In this document: positions 24,745 through 36,500 of the stretch, in pieces
Layout: every line of letters starts with the position of its first letter
How positions within the stretch are numbered: position 1 is the first letter of the stretch
Source of the DNA: Labia minor
Taxonomy: Eukaryota; Arthropoda; Insecta; Dermaptera; Spongiphoridae
Assembly (NCBI GenBank): GCA_963082975.1
Contig: OY720345.1
Location: 27,660,611-27,724,610, forward strand
DNA length: 64,000 nucleotides
Direction: 5' to 3'
Notes under the pieces: model-generated
What the model was told of the DNA's origin: nothing
The model's database searches: none
What the model saw: the letters and a program-made list of their open reading frames with translations, nothing else
Position numbers and translations under genes: made by a program

Positions 24745-26886
24745 ATGGGAATTGGCAAGAGTTGTAACAAAGGCCCTTGTGCTGGCAAGGATCCCGTGGA
24801 GACTTTAACCCCAGTTGCACTATCAAAGGAGGCTGCTGAGCGTGTCACTGGTTTTGTCCCCTCCAAAAAAGAGCAAATCAAAAGAGTCCAGGAGAAACAA
24901 AAAACATTAGGCTTAGACAGTAAGTATTATTTTCAACATTTTATTTATTCAAATTATTTTTATTAAAAGTATTAGATTGTCAGTTGACTACTCAATACAT
25001 CTTAGAAATAATATATTACATATAACATATTTCTAGAAAATTGAATTATTTAATATGAGACAAAAACAATTCTAACAAATAAAAATATTTTGTTTGCTAT
25101 ATGTTTCTTATCAGATATAAAATATAAAATGTATATTAATAAATTGATTTCAACTTATATATATATATCCCTAACCTGAGCCACATCCATCCAATCCCTA
25201 CCCTCTCCCCACTCCCTGACATCCCTTCATACATTGTCCACCCACTTGGTCTTCAAAACGGCAAATGTTTCCCAATTGGTCTCCTAATATTCCCCATTCT
25301 TTGCTCTCCCTTCTTCTAGGTATATATATATATATATTATAGCATTTCTCTCAAATACCGCTAGAGACAGGTTGCATTACAAGTTTCAACTAATATTTTG
25401 TTTGTTTTTTTTTATTTTTTTAAATATAATAAGAATTTAAAACAGTTAATCAAATTGATTCAACCTTTTCAGAAAATAATCGTTGAAAGTTTTATTTGAA
25501 TAATGATTAAAACAATTAAGAAATACCTATTTTTTAATAACTTATTTGAATATTAATATTTTTTAATAATTTAAATCATTTTCAATTATTAATTTATATA
25601 AATTATCAGTGAGTGTTACGATCAATAGAAATCACTAAATGTTCTATTAATCTCTCAGATAATTTTTACCGACTGACGATAGTAAGGGAGGTATTGTTTT
25701 CACACCAAATTTCACATGTGGAGATTTTTACATATCTCCACGAATCCTGCATTTTCTTAACAGAAAAAACTATTTTTAACATGATGTCTGTCCGTCCGTA
25801 TAGATGTGTACAGCCTGAACGGCTCAACCGATTTTGATGAAATTTGGTATATTTACTTAATGCATCAGTGGGATGAATTGATCAACTTTTGGTGCAATTC
25901 CGGAAACCGGAAGTGGTAGTATTAGCGATCGACGATAGGAAGGAAAGGGTTATTTTCACACCAAATTTCACATAAGGAGATTTTTTACATATCACCACGA
26001 ATCATGCACTTTGTGGTGGTTTTATCCACGAGAAAAATCATATTTTTTAGTTTTTTCTTGATTTAAAATTATATGACGTCATCCAGCCATTCATGACGTC
26101 ACAGCCTGGTCTTACATATATATTATAAATAAAATAAAATTAAAAATATTTATGTTAAATCCATAACTGTTTTTTATTACATTAATAGATATATTAAAAT
26201 TATTTGAAATTGTTTCTGTAGCTGGAAATTAATTTACTTCAAACCGTCGGTCGGTTCGGACCTGGCCACAGGTCAACTTATTTATAATTGTATTATTTTA
26301 GGTTAAATGATCTAGTTAAATATAATTTCATCTTTATTAAAATTTATTAATTTCATATATCTTTTAGAAAATGATATAGAATTCAAAGAACGTGTAGAAT
26401 GCCTAGAACTTAATTATAATAAGCAATTCCATATAGATAAAGATTCGGTCGAACAGTTTGCAAATGTATTAAATGATATTAAATTGCATGGAGTAGGATA
26501 TTGTGTCCTTGAACAAAAAATATTGAAGGATTGTCTGAATCTAAATAAAACAACACCTCTAGAATGTTCCCAAAGAGTAAGTGTAAAATTTTTTTTAGAT
26601 ATTTTCAAGGGATTAAAATAAGATTTCAAGTTTATTTGTTTAATTTTTAGTAAATATTTAGTTTTTATTTTAATATATAATTTTGAAAATTATAATTTTA
26701 ACTAATAAATTTATTTCTAATGATCATTTTATCAACAAAATCAAATACAAATTATTTTCTTATTCCAATTATTTAATATATTGCATTTGTTTCTAGTTAA
26801 AGGATTTTAAAAATGCCTTAGAAGATGAATATTCGAAAATTCCAGTTAAGAAAAAAAAACCAAAACCTCATCATCCAGTGTGCTAA
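24745..26886 (+). CDS. MIC19/CHCHD3-like MICOS subunit, short and divergent
   Basis: Three exons, 24745-24919, 26368-26576 and 26797-26886, join in frame to 157 residues with GT-AG introns. The start MGIGKS has Gly2 and Ser6, fitting N-myristoylation as in CHCHD3. Residues 20-37 (TPVALSKEAAERVTGF) resemble the family's N-terminal LSE..IDRM segment. The C-terminus is a CHCH-like fold: Cys104-x9-Cys114, then Cys125 with Ala135 where the fourth Cys of the second CX9C should be. The family acts at mitochondrial inner-membrane crista junctions in the MICOS complex; import normally uses oxidation of the two CX9C pairs. At 157 residues it is much shorter than human CHCHD3 (about 227) and lacks most of the central coiled coil. 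A further exon inside the 1.4-kb intron 1, which carries an R2 repeat, cannot be excluded. The family call is by motif and layout. Confidence 0.65.
25663..26281 (+). mobile_element. R2 repeat, complete copy (HINE/DINE-1-like), in intron 1
   Basis: It begins TTTTTACCGACTGACGATAG and ends CCGTCGGTCGGTTCGGACCT followed by GGCCACAGGTCAAC. GACCTG and CAGGTC pair as a 3' stem-loop next to the inverted ACCGACCGACG motif. It contains a GTCYGTCY microsatellite and two TGACGTCA palindromes. No protein is encoded. Confidence 0.75.
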
Positions 26887-27254
26887 ATCAATGTATTGTA
26901 AATGAATACATATAAAAAACTAAAAATAATAAAAAAAAATAATTAAACTATCAAAGAATGACAATATTTTGTAGCTCTATAGTTTATACTATTTAATATA
27001 TTATTTATATAAAAGTGAATATAGTTATATTTTATTTAAAGTTTAAAATAATTTTAAATTCAATAGCAGCGACCTGTTTTGAATAATTCATCAAATTTAA
27101 CCAATATAATAAAATAGCTAGGTAAGTATGTAACCCAACCACTGCTGCAAAAGAGCAATAATCACTCACTATATATCAACTATAATTTAAAGAAAATATG
27201 TAAGCATAAAAAATTGCACGTGGCATAGAATAGGCTAAAAGTGTTATTAAAATA
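26887..27254. other. 3' flank of the MIC19-like gene
   Basis: An AATAAA at about 26928, 42 bases after the stop, is a likely polyadenylation signal. The rest is AT-rich with nothing recognised. Confidence 0.5.
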
Positions 27255-27262
27255 CTCTAGAA

Positions 27263-27533
27263 CAGTGGTTCTCAACCTGGGGGGAGCGCCCCCCTAGGAG
27301 GGCGCGAGCATATCAAGTGCCCGCAAACTTTTGAAAATTTTATTGTAAAAAAAAAAAAAAAGGTTAGATGATTTTCAGGCCAAACTTTTCGAACATTTCC
27401 GATATTTTTGTCAATTTTTATTCAAAATTGTTTTAAAAATAAAAAAAAGACAGATGATTTTGCTTTACAGGGGGCGTGACCTCACATCAGTGTTCTAAGG
27501 GGGGCACAGAGCCTGAAAGGTTGAAAACCCCTG
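27263..27533. mobile_element. hAT-like MITE (hAT-1)
   Basis: The inverted ends are CAGTGGTTCTCAACCTGG and (reverse complement) CAGGGGTTTTCAACC. Flanking 8-bp copies of CTCTAGAA lie at 27255-27262 and 27534-27541. GC-rich subterminal hairpins GGGGGGAGCGCCCCCC are present. Non-coding. Confidence 0.85.
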
Positions 27534-27964
27534 CTCTAGAATAGTGGTCGAAAAAGTAAGGCTCCAGAGCCGCATGTGGCTCTTTGGCTCCTTAATAAAT
27601 CTCCTTTGGAGCATTAATAAATATTTATTAATTGATATTTAGTTTTATTTAGTGTAATAAAAGTTTACTAAACAAGTAAATTTGGCTCCCAATTTTCATA
27701 TTTGGCTCTTTGGCTAAAGCCTGCTCCACACATGCGGTGTTTGTCATATAACGAATATTTACCAAATACCGAGCACCAAGTTTAGGTGCTTGTATTGAAT
27801 ATTCGTCTTGTTAATATTATTAATGTATAAATATAACCTCCTTAATTTAGTTTATTGAATTTAATTGAATAATTTAATTAAATGAATTCAATTAATCATA
27901 ATAATTGTAATGTAATACTTTATAATTAAATTATTTAATTAGAATTGTTAATTTAAAATATAAA

Positions 27965-29147
27965 TAAGCGGGAGTGTCCTCCCCTAGACTTTCCCGCATA
28001 TAAATAGGTATAAAGAGTTGTGAATGAATATTTAGAATGTGTAAACTTGGTATTGATAAAGAGCCAATTCGTATTAGTTTATTGGTGTCAAATTTGATAT
28101 TTGGTAACATTTATATATATATATATATATATAGAATAAAGTGCTACTTCCGGTTAACTGATATTTTAAATGTAAAAAAAAACAGATATGGATATAATAT
28201 AAATATTTTTAATTTTATTTTATTTATAATATATAAGGGCTGGCTGTGACGTCATGAAGTGCTGGGTGACGTCATATAATTTTAAATTAAGAAAAAACTA
28301 ATGAAGATGATATTTCTCGAGGATAAAACCAATACAAAGTGCATAACACGTGGAGATATGTCCTCACGTGAAATTTGATATGAAAATAACCCTTCACTTC
28401 CTCTCTTCGATCGGCAATACTAACACTTCCGGTTTCCGGATTTGCACCAAAAGTTGATCAATTCATCCTACTGATGTATTAAGTAAATATACCAAATTTC
28501 ATCAAAATCCGTTGAGCCGTTCAGGCTGTACACATCTATACGGACGGACGGACGGACGGACAGACATCATGCTAAAAATACTTTTTTCTGTTAAGAAAAT
28601 GCATGATTCGTGGAGATATGTACCTAAAAATATCCATAGGTGAAATTTGGTGTGAAAACAATACCTCCCTTACTATCGTTGGTCGGTAAAAAAGAAACGC
28701 TACTTGTATAGGTAAAATGTCACTTCCGGTAGTCAGATCATGATGAAATTTGGTATCTCAATTTTTTTCATATTTTTAAATCTATATACAAAATATGAAG
28801 CAAATATCTCGAAGTAAACTGGTACTTTACATGAAAGGTAAACGCAACCAGTGTAGGTAAAGTACCACTTCCGGTTAACCGATTTTGACGAAATTTTGAT
28901 AGAAATCTACAAACTGTGAATAATATCGGTGTACCAAATTTCGAAGTCCTAGCTTGATTAGTTTTTGAGTAAATTTGCTTATAGACATTACATACATACA
29001 TACATACATACACACAGACATAATTCGAAAAAAGGTATTTTCCGACTCAGGGAGGTCTAAAACGTCAAGATCTATCGAAATCTCGAAGTAGAAATTTTTG
29101 ACGATTCCAATACTTCCCTTATACGAAGTATGCGGGAAAGTAAAAAG
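27965..29147 (-). mobile_element. R3 repeat (Helentron/HINE-like), carrying an R2 fragment
   Basis: The left end GGGAGTGTCCTCCCC is a terminal stem-loop running into ACTTTCCCGCATA. The right end TATGCGGGAAAGTAAAAA is its inverse. A (CATA)n tract lies at 28987-29015. The body repeats the phrase ACCACTTCCGGTTAACCGA. The layout is the same as R1 and R2 but the sequence differs. Confidence 0.65.
28176..28694 (-). mobile_element. R2 repeat, 3'-truncated, inside R3
   Basis: Matches other R2 copies from ACAGATATGGATATAAT through two TGACGTCA palindromes and (GGAC)n to the 5' end TCGTTGGTCGGTAAAAAA. The GACCTG stem-loop end is missing. Confidence 0.7.
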
Positions 29148-29555
29148 GAATTGTTAGAGAAACTATATTATTTATTAAAATTGTGGATATAAATATTCTC
29201 AAATATTCGTGCTCGCTATAATAGGGAACTAGCGAGCACCCGAATGTTTGTGCTCGGCATATACCATGCGCAGGGCAAGCAACCCATTCACACATGCGGT
29301 GTTTTCCAAATGTTTTGCTTGATATTTGGCTAACACCGCATATGTGGAGCCGGCTTAATAGTTTGCCGAATACTGCTCTAGAATATCATTAGCCAACAAT
29401 TTTTCCAAAATATTAATGGATTTAAAACAACTTTTTCTTTAATAATAATAATAATAATAAGAGTTTTTGTTGACAAGAGTATTGAGAAACAACCAATTTT
29501 ATTGATTATCAATTATGAATAAACTAATCTTATAAACATTCTAAGAAAAAAAGAA

Positions 29556-29717
29556 ATGCATAATCAGGAGAAAGAATATAAGAAATACGAACGATTGACT
29601 AACATTTCCAAAGACTGTATAACCATTATGGTTGCTTCTTTAGGAATAATAACTTTGTTATGTGGTTTATATATCCCAACACGTAACACTTATGGGATGC
29701 AAACGAAACAAAGGTAA
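29556..29717 (+). CDS. Small predicted one-helix membrane protein, 53 residues
   Basis: An ATG at 29556 opens 53 codons to TAA at 29715-29717. The product has a charged, Lys/Glu/Tyr-rich N-terminus (HNQEKEYKKYERL). A hydrophobic segment at about residues 22-40 (ITIMVASLGIITLLCGLY) fits a single membrane helix. The tail is short and basic. An AATAAA lies about 200 bases downstream. The frame is also compatible with a 5' exon, because GTAATA follows codon 52 as a weak donor. I do not recognise the family. Its well-formed helix and polar ends argue mildly against chance in this AT-rich setting. Confidence 0.35.
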   Translation: MHNQEKEYKKYERLTNISKDCITIMVASLGIITLLCGLYIPTRNTYGMQTKQR

Positions 29718-30537
29718 TAAAAACAATAAAATATTTGTCTGGGTCAAACAAATCTTATTTGAAACTAACAAAGTTGAATTATGTTTTTGTAACCGATTCC
29801 ATAAAAGTGCTAACATAAATTATATTTTTCTATCGGGTGACAATTGCTTTTAGCTACATTTTTACTAGGTACTTATTCCAATCATTTGTAAAAGAAATTT
29901 TTATTTGAATGCATTTAATAATAAAGTTATTATAACACAAAAGTTTGGAAGTTAGTAGTAGTACTATTATTAGTAAATAGTAATAATGGTTCTATTGACT
30001 AATATAATAGCATAAATTTGAAATTTGACTATTTCTAAAATAGCAAACATTTTTCAATATGAATATGGTATGTATTTATAAAAATATGTAATATAAAATC
30101 CCCTTAATAGATATGCAACCGAATACCTTCTTATGTTAATAACTATGGAAAGAGTATCTCTCAGGCTGAAAATTAAATAAGATAATCCAGAAGAAAAAAC
30201 AATTTTTTTACGTCTAGGTTCTAACAATCAGATGGGGTAAGAGCATGGGCTCTTCTTTATGAGGAAAATTTTAAAATATATATATATATTTACATAGAAA
30301 CCATTTATTATTTTATTTTTAGACAAGATCATTAAATAAAAATTAAGTGTTTAATCCACTAACAATTAAATTTCTTAACTTTTAATTTAATTCATTGATT
30401 ATTAATTATATTAAATTTTAAATGATATGATTTTTAAATTATTTTTTTTTGTATAAAAAAAATATTTAATATTAAATTAAATTGTTAATGTTTTATTTTA
30501 TTACACCAGACTCAATTATAAAAATATCCTGATAAGC
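29718..30537. other. AT-rich spacer and 3' flank of DRC2
   Basis: No further gene recognised. (TA)n near 30278-30290. Confidence 0.5.
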
Positions 30538-33500
30538 TTATTGTGGAGCGGTGTGGCAAATGCAATACTCCATACATAGGCAAGTCCTTAAATTACGTGG
30601 AGATGAAACGAGAATCCGTTTTGCAAGTGGATAACCTCCAGTAGGATCACAAACCTCCCGCTGAAAAGGCAAGTAGCTCAAATGACGTCTCACTTGATCC
30701 TTTAAGAAATAATTGAACTCAGTAAGTTCGTGGTTCTCTTGTATTATTGCAGTCCTAGACATTTCAACAGCACCAGCATGCTGCCAGAAACGTTTCAACT
30801 CGAAATTATTTGGATTCCAATGCTAGTCAAAAAGATTTGAAATTTTTATAGAATTACATAAAAATTATTCATTTTATATTATTGTATAATTTTAATTTAT
30901 TTTATCAAACATCAAAGTAAGTTAATATAAAATATTTAATAAATATAGTTAAATTAATTTAATATCAAATATAAATAATAATAATGTAATAAATGCTTAT
31001 ATATAATTTATTAATTTATATAAAGAGATTTAATTTAAAAATTTACCTGAAATAGATCATACTCTTCTTTTTCAATTGATTCTTCTGCCAGCATTTCTTG
31101 TTCTTCAGATGTGCTTTCCTCTTTAGAATTTTCTTTTGATTCCTCTGAAGTTTTGACAGAAGAATCTAATGATTTACAAAATGAATCAGATTCCAAAAAA
31201 GTTTTTATCTTTTGTTTACTATCCCATGGTTTTAATAATTGTTTGATCATTTTAGAATCTTTTTCAGATTCGGGATCTTCATAACCTTCATTATTTGATG
31301 ACGAATTATCATTCTCTATAAATTCTTTATTAAAATTATATGCTTCACTTGAACTAACAAAAGCTTGAACACTTAAAGTAGAACTATTTGGTATTTTTTC
31401 TTCAGAAATAGTTTCAAGTGTTTTAGGAAATGGTAATACTTTTTCCATTTGAGTTTCATGTTTTCTACAAATAGCCAACATAGATAGAATTTTTTCTCCT
31501 TTATTTCTTAATGCAGTCAAATTCTAATAAAATGATAATAAAAATAATCATAATTTTGAATTTACTTTGTTATTTAATTATTATGAATTAAATAATTATC
31601 ATAATATAGATAAATTTGTAAAATAAAGTTAATAAAAAAATCGAGGAGGTTATGGCGGGACAAGGTGGGTCAAATGATTGAATAAATGATAACGTGAAAT
31701 TTGTTTAAAAGGATAAACCAATTTGAAAACGATTGGAGGGTAGGCTAAGGACCCAGATTTATATAAAATCTGAAATAAGAATAATTTTTTATAAATAATA
31801 TTTATAAATTAATGATTAAATTTTAATAGATTTTATGTGTTAATATTTACATATATATATATATATATAAATGATGAAATTTTTTAATCTCTTTAGTTTA
31901 AAAAAAAATAATAAAATAATCTTTAAGTGATAGAATCGGGCAGATGAAAATGTTATTAAATAAAAAATATTTATATGAAGTACTTTCTGTTGAATTTGAT
32001 TTGTTTAATAGAAGAGTAGTTTAAATTTTTCTATTGTGATCAGGAACCTAATTTATATTATAACATGTATTAGAAAAAAAAAACATATATAAATATATTA
32101 TATAGTAATTTCATATAAAATCTTACTGATTCACATTTTTTACTTTCATATGTTAATGTTTTCAATTGTTTATCATCAAATTTAACTGACTCGTTGAATC
32201 GATCACGCAAAGTGCGATACGAATCATTATAAAAATTTAATTCTTTTTGTAGATCCCCAATCGATAATTGGTTCCGTGCATCATGATCCATCCAAGCTTT
32301 CTTCAAATCAGTAGTTTGATCTGTATAGCTAAAAAAAAACTTATATCACTATTTAATAATATATTTAAGTATAAATTAAAATTATTGTAAACCAGGTGCT
32401 ATATAATAATTGATATAACAAAATAAGTTGACCTGTGGCCAGGTCCGAACCGACCGACGGTTTGAAGTAAATTAATTTCCAGCTACAGAAATAATTTCAA
32501 ATAATTTTAATATATCTATTAATGTAATAAAATACAGATATGGATATAACATAAATATTTTTAATTTTATTTTATTTATAATATAGTACCGGGACCCCGA
32601 GCCTCGGCTCGGTACTTAAGTTAAAAAAAATGATTCATTATTATTGGATTTGGCTGGTAATATTAATACCTGGGACACCGAGCTCTCGCTCTACCCTTTA
32701 AAAAATATTGATACACAATTCTTTAATTATTTATTACAATTATTAAATGTTACACATTTGCATCAATCTGATTAAAATGAATGAACTTGTGCTCCTCAAT
32801 AATACATAAATATATAATATAAAGGTACATATATTTTTTTTCTATAGTGTTTTTTTGAAAAACTGTTTAGCGCCCCCAAGTGGTTATAAAACAAACTAAG
32901 ACAAAAAAACGTGCTTTGCAGCTTTTCGGAATTAAAAAAGCAAAATTGGCAGTCGTGGGACTGGCCGACAGAAGTGAAAACTTCTGCGTAAGAAATTTTA
33001 AAACAGACGAAATTCGCGCTATTTCACGAAAAAGATGAATTTCATATGCATATATATATATATATAACTTATATATTATTTTAAACATATATTTTAAACA
33101 AATTTGTAACTTATATTTATATATATATATATATATACACACAACTTTGTTTAAAATATTGCAATACGAACTGTTTTATAATTCTTATCTCTAACATAAA
33201 ATATATATTTATTATGTGAAGTTCATTTCGTATAATTTTGATTATATATGTATATATGAAATGAACTTTACATAATAAATATATATTTATATGTTAGAGA
33301 TAACAATTTATAAAACAGTTCTAATGACAATTCAAATTTCGCGCTCTGTTATAAGAAATTTGAAAGCAGACGTAATGTGCGCTAGCAAAAGTGCTCAACG
33401 CCGCTAAAGAAGTTTTCACTTCAAAAATTATTTAATATTTGGAAATATATCTGACTTATAGAAAAAATGAATATTAATTAAAAAAAGAAATTGTTTTTAA

Positions 33501-36500
33501 AATATCCTGAATAATATGTAACAATTTTCAAGATAGAAATTTATTACAATATTACAATTATTAAATGTTGCATCATTGCATCAATCTGATTAAAATGAAT
33601 GGAACTTCGGGTACTCAATAATAATAAATAAAATAATATTAATAAATATATTAAATAATATTTTATTGAAAAAATATTAAAAATTATAAAACTATCTAAA
33701 ACTTAATTAATAAAAGAACAATGAATAAATAAATATAAAATAGTAATTTATTAAAAAGTAAACAATAGATAAAAAGAAAAAAAAATAACAAATTCATTAT
33801 TTTCATTTTCATTTTTAAATAACGATTCACCCGGCGAGTTTCGAACCGTCGAAATCCACTCGTTAAAACATCACTCTATCCTCTGGACTATATATATTTA
33901 GATAAAAAATTGATATTTTTTTACTCTCTTAGCAAGACGTATTTGTTTTTTTTTTTTTTTTTTTTTTGAGAGAGATTAATAAATATCTATATATATATTA
34001 TTAAAAATAAATATTTTTAATTTTATTTCGAAATTAAATAATAAATTTTAAAATATTTTAAATAAAAAAAATATTAATACAATTTCAGTTAAAAAATAAA
34101 AATGGTTGCCAATTTTGACGTTTTCCATATATAATTTTCAATTAAGAAATAAATAATGAAAATGTACTTTTCCTGAGATGTGATCAATAAAACTCAATTT
34201 TTCTTTATAAATACTATATCTAGTGTGAATTTGAAAAAAATCGTTAGAGCGGTTTTTGAGAACCAATGGCTATATATAGAAATATATATATATATATATA
34301 TATACAATTTTAGCTAGCATAATAATATAAGATATGTAAAACCAGGCTGTGACGTCATGAATGGCTGGATGACGTCATATAATTTTAAATTAAGAAAAAA
34401 CTAATAAAGATGATTTTTCTCGAGGATAAAATCAATACAAAGTGCATGATTCGGGATGATATGTAAAAAATCTCCTCATGTGAAATTTGGTGTGAAAATA
34501 ACCCTTCCCTTCCTATCGTCGAATAGCTAATACTACCACTTCCGGTTTCCGGATTTGCACCAAAAGTTGATCAATTCATCCCACTGATGCATTAAGTAAA
34601 TATACCAAATTTCATTAAAATCTGTTGAGCCGTTCAGGCTGTACACATCTATACGGACGGACGTACAGACATCATGCTAAAAATACTTTTTTCTGTTAAG
34701 AAAATGCATGATTCGAGGAGATATGTAAAAATCTCCACATGTGAAATTTGGTGTGAAAACAATATCTCCCTTACTATCGTCGGTCGGTAAAAACAGATTT
34801 TTTTAAATTCTAGGTTTCTCATGTATTAATCATTACACAATAAATTTAACTGCATTCTTTTAAAATCTTTTTCTTATTAAAAACTACAACTAAATAAAAA
34901 AAAAATAAACTACAAATAATAATTTTTATGTGGTGGGGTCTATGGGGACAACGTACACCCATCCCACTTGATCAAAATTGGTAAGAAAGAAAATCAAGTT
35001 AAAGTTTGAGATGATCCGTTGTATTATCAGTACAACTTTACCCAACTTAGACGGCAACCGACTTGAAAGGCATAGAACATAAAATGTACCAAAGAGAGAT
35101 TTTTTTCATATAATTAAAATATTTAAAGACATACTTTTGTGTTCTCTCTAATCTTTTTTGAATTGTATTCTGATAAGCCTCTCTAATTTTCAAATAATAT
35201 TTTTTTTTTTTTGGAAAATTTGAAAAAAAATATCTTACTCTTGTAATGTTCTGAGTTGATTCAAAATGTATTGAGCCGAATTATGGTCAGCTTTTCTTAA
35301 TGTCTCATAAGCAATTGATTGATCTTTATATTTTTCATTATGTTCTTGAAAATATGTCATCATAGATGATATCATCGCGGATATTGCCTTTTCAAGATCC
35401 GATTGTCGTTTGTCCCGTAGAATTTTTATCTAGAAATTGAAAATACATTATTATTTAGTTAATTAATAATAAATTTTAATAATAATTATATCTATATAAT
35501 CATTATTATTATTATTATTATTATGTTAACACGCACTTGATATTATTATAATTTTTTTTTTAATAAAGAGGAAGTACTTTAATTATTAAATAATTATATA
35601 GAATGGATTAACGTCACGCAAATATATTAACAAAATACATTAAATATATTAATTACATAAATCAACCGGGTTGACAATAAATACAAAAATAAGTAATTGA
35701 TAATTATATAAGCCAAATTAAAGTAAATATTCAATGGAGATATTTTTGATTTTAAATGTAATTTCAATTTTATTATAATAAATATGTACAAAATTTAAGT
35801 TAAATTGTGTATGTAAAAATCTAAACTAAATATGTCATTGAAATCAAATAAATTTTTATCAAAAAGCATTATCTATTATTAAGCTTACATTAGCATTGAT
35901 TTCGTCACATTTGGCTCCATGCTCCGCAATTTCTTCATTTAATAATTCTTGCCATCTTTTTTCTCTTATGTATGATGCTAAATTTAATCTCAATTCAAAA
36001 AATGAATACACTCTATCCATTGTTTCCATATTAATATTATAACGGTTGATAAGATCATCTATTTCATTTTCATACCACATATGTATATCCGAAAATCTTT
36101 CACCCATTATACCTTTAATGAATTATATAATGTATAATTGATGATTTTTTTGAATGAGATATTTATCATATATTTTATATAAAACTAATTCATTCAACTT
36201 ACGCATAACCTGTTCAATAATTTGAGTGTGACCTTTAAAATTCACAATATATTGATGTTCAGCATCATCTAGTTCTTCTAAAAGAGAACTGATGGTAAAA
36301 TCCTTAAGATCCATGACCCTTTCAAATGTAGCATAGGCTGTCTAAAATGAAAATAAATTAATAATAATAAAAAATGACGATTAAATATAATTACAAGTTC
36401 ATAAAGTTAATTCATTTTTCTTTTAAATGAGGATGAGTAAAAAAAATTGTAAATTTATATAAAAATATAATCTAAATTCTAGAATATCTTCTATATATAC

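Larger units (their letters stand above)
27542..29375. mobile_element. hAT-like element (hAT-2) interrupted by other repeats
   Basis: The left end TAGTGGTCGAAAAAGTAAGG and the reverse complement of the right end CAGTATTCGGCAAACTATT are related, and both lead into a GCCGCATGTGG/CCACATATGCGG motif. It is flanked by CTCTAGAA at 27534-27541 and 29376-29383. Both arms share GAGCACC...TATTCG sequence. An R3 element with an R2 piece is inserted in the middle. No transposase is readable. Confidence 0.65.
32588..34325 (-). mobile_element. R4 repeat, longest copy, about 1.7 kb
   Basis: The 5' side (right) reads TTATGCTAGCTAAAATTGTA then a TA-rich tract and GGTTCTCAAAAACCGCTC. The 3' side (left) carries two spaced GGTGTCCCAGGTA / GGGGTCCCGGTA modules, each preceded by a small GAGC..GCTC hairpin. 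Its borders are set by the interrupted R2. It holds a tRNA-like segment and a fold-back repeat. No intact protein; the class is uncertain (Helitron- or Helentron-like). Confidence 0.6.
32424..34796 (-). mobile_element. R2 repeat split by an R4 insertion (DRC2 intron 6)
   Basis: The left part, 32424-32587, has the GACCTGTGGCCAGGTC stem-loop end. The right part, 34326-34796, resumes at the matching internal point with two TGACGTCA palindromes and ends CGGTCGGTAAAAA. The R4 element fills the gap. Confidence 0.75.

Noticed and set aside
24675-24881. Minus-strand frame antisense to MIC19 exon 1
   Set aside because: A shadow of the real exon on the plus strand.
32867-33142. 91-codon minus-strand frame
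   Set aside because: It lies in a fold-back repeat within R4 and starts in (TA)n sequence.
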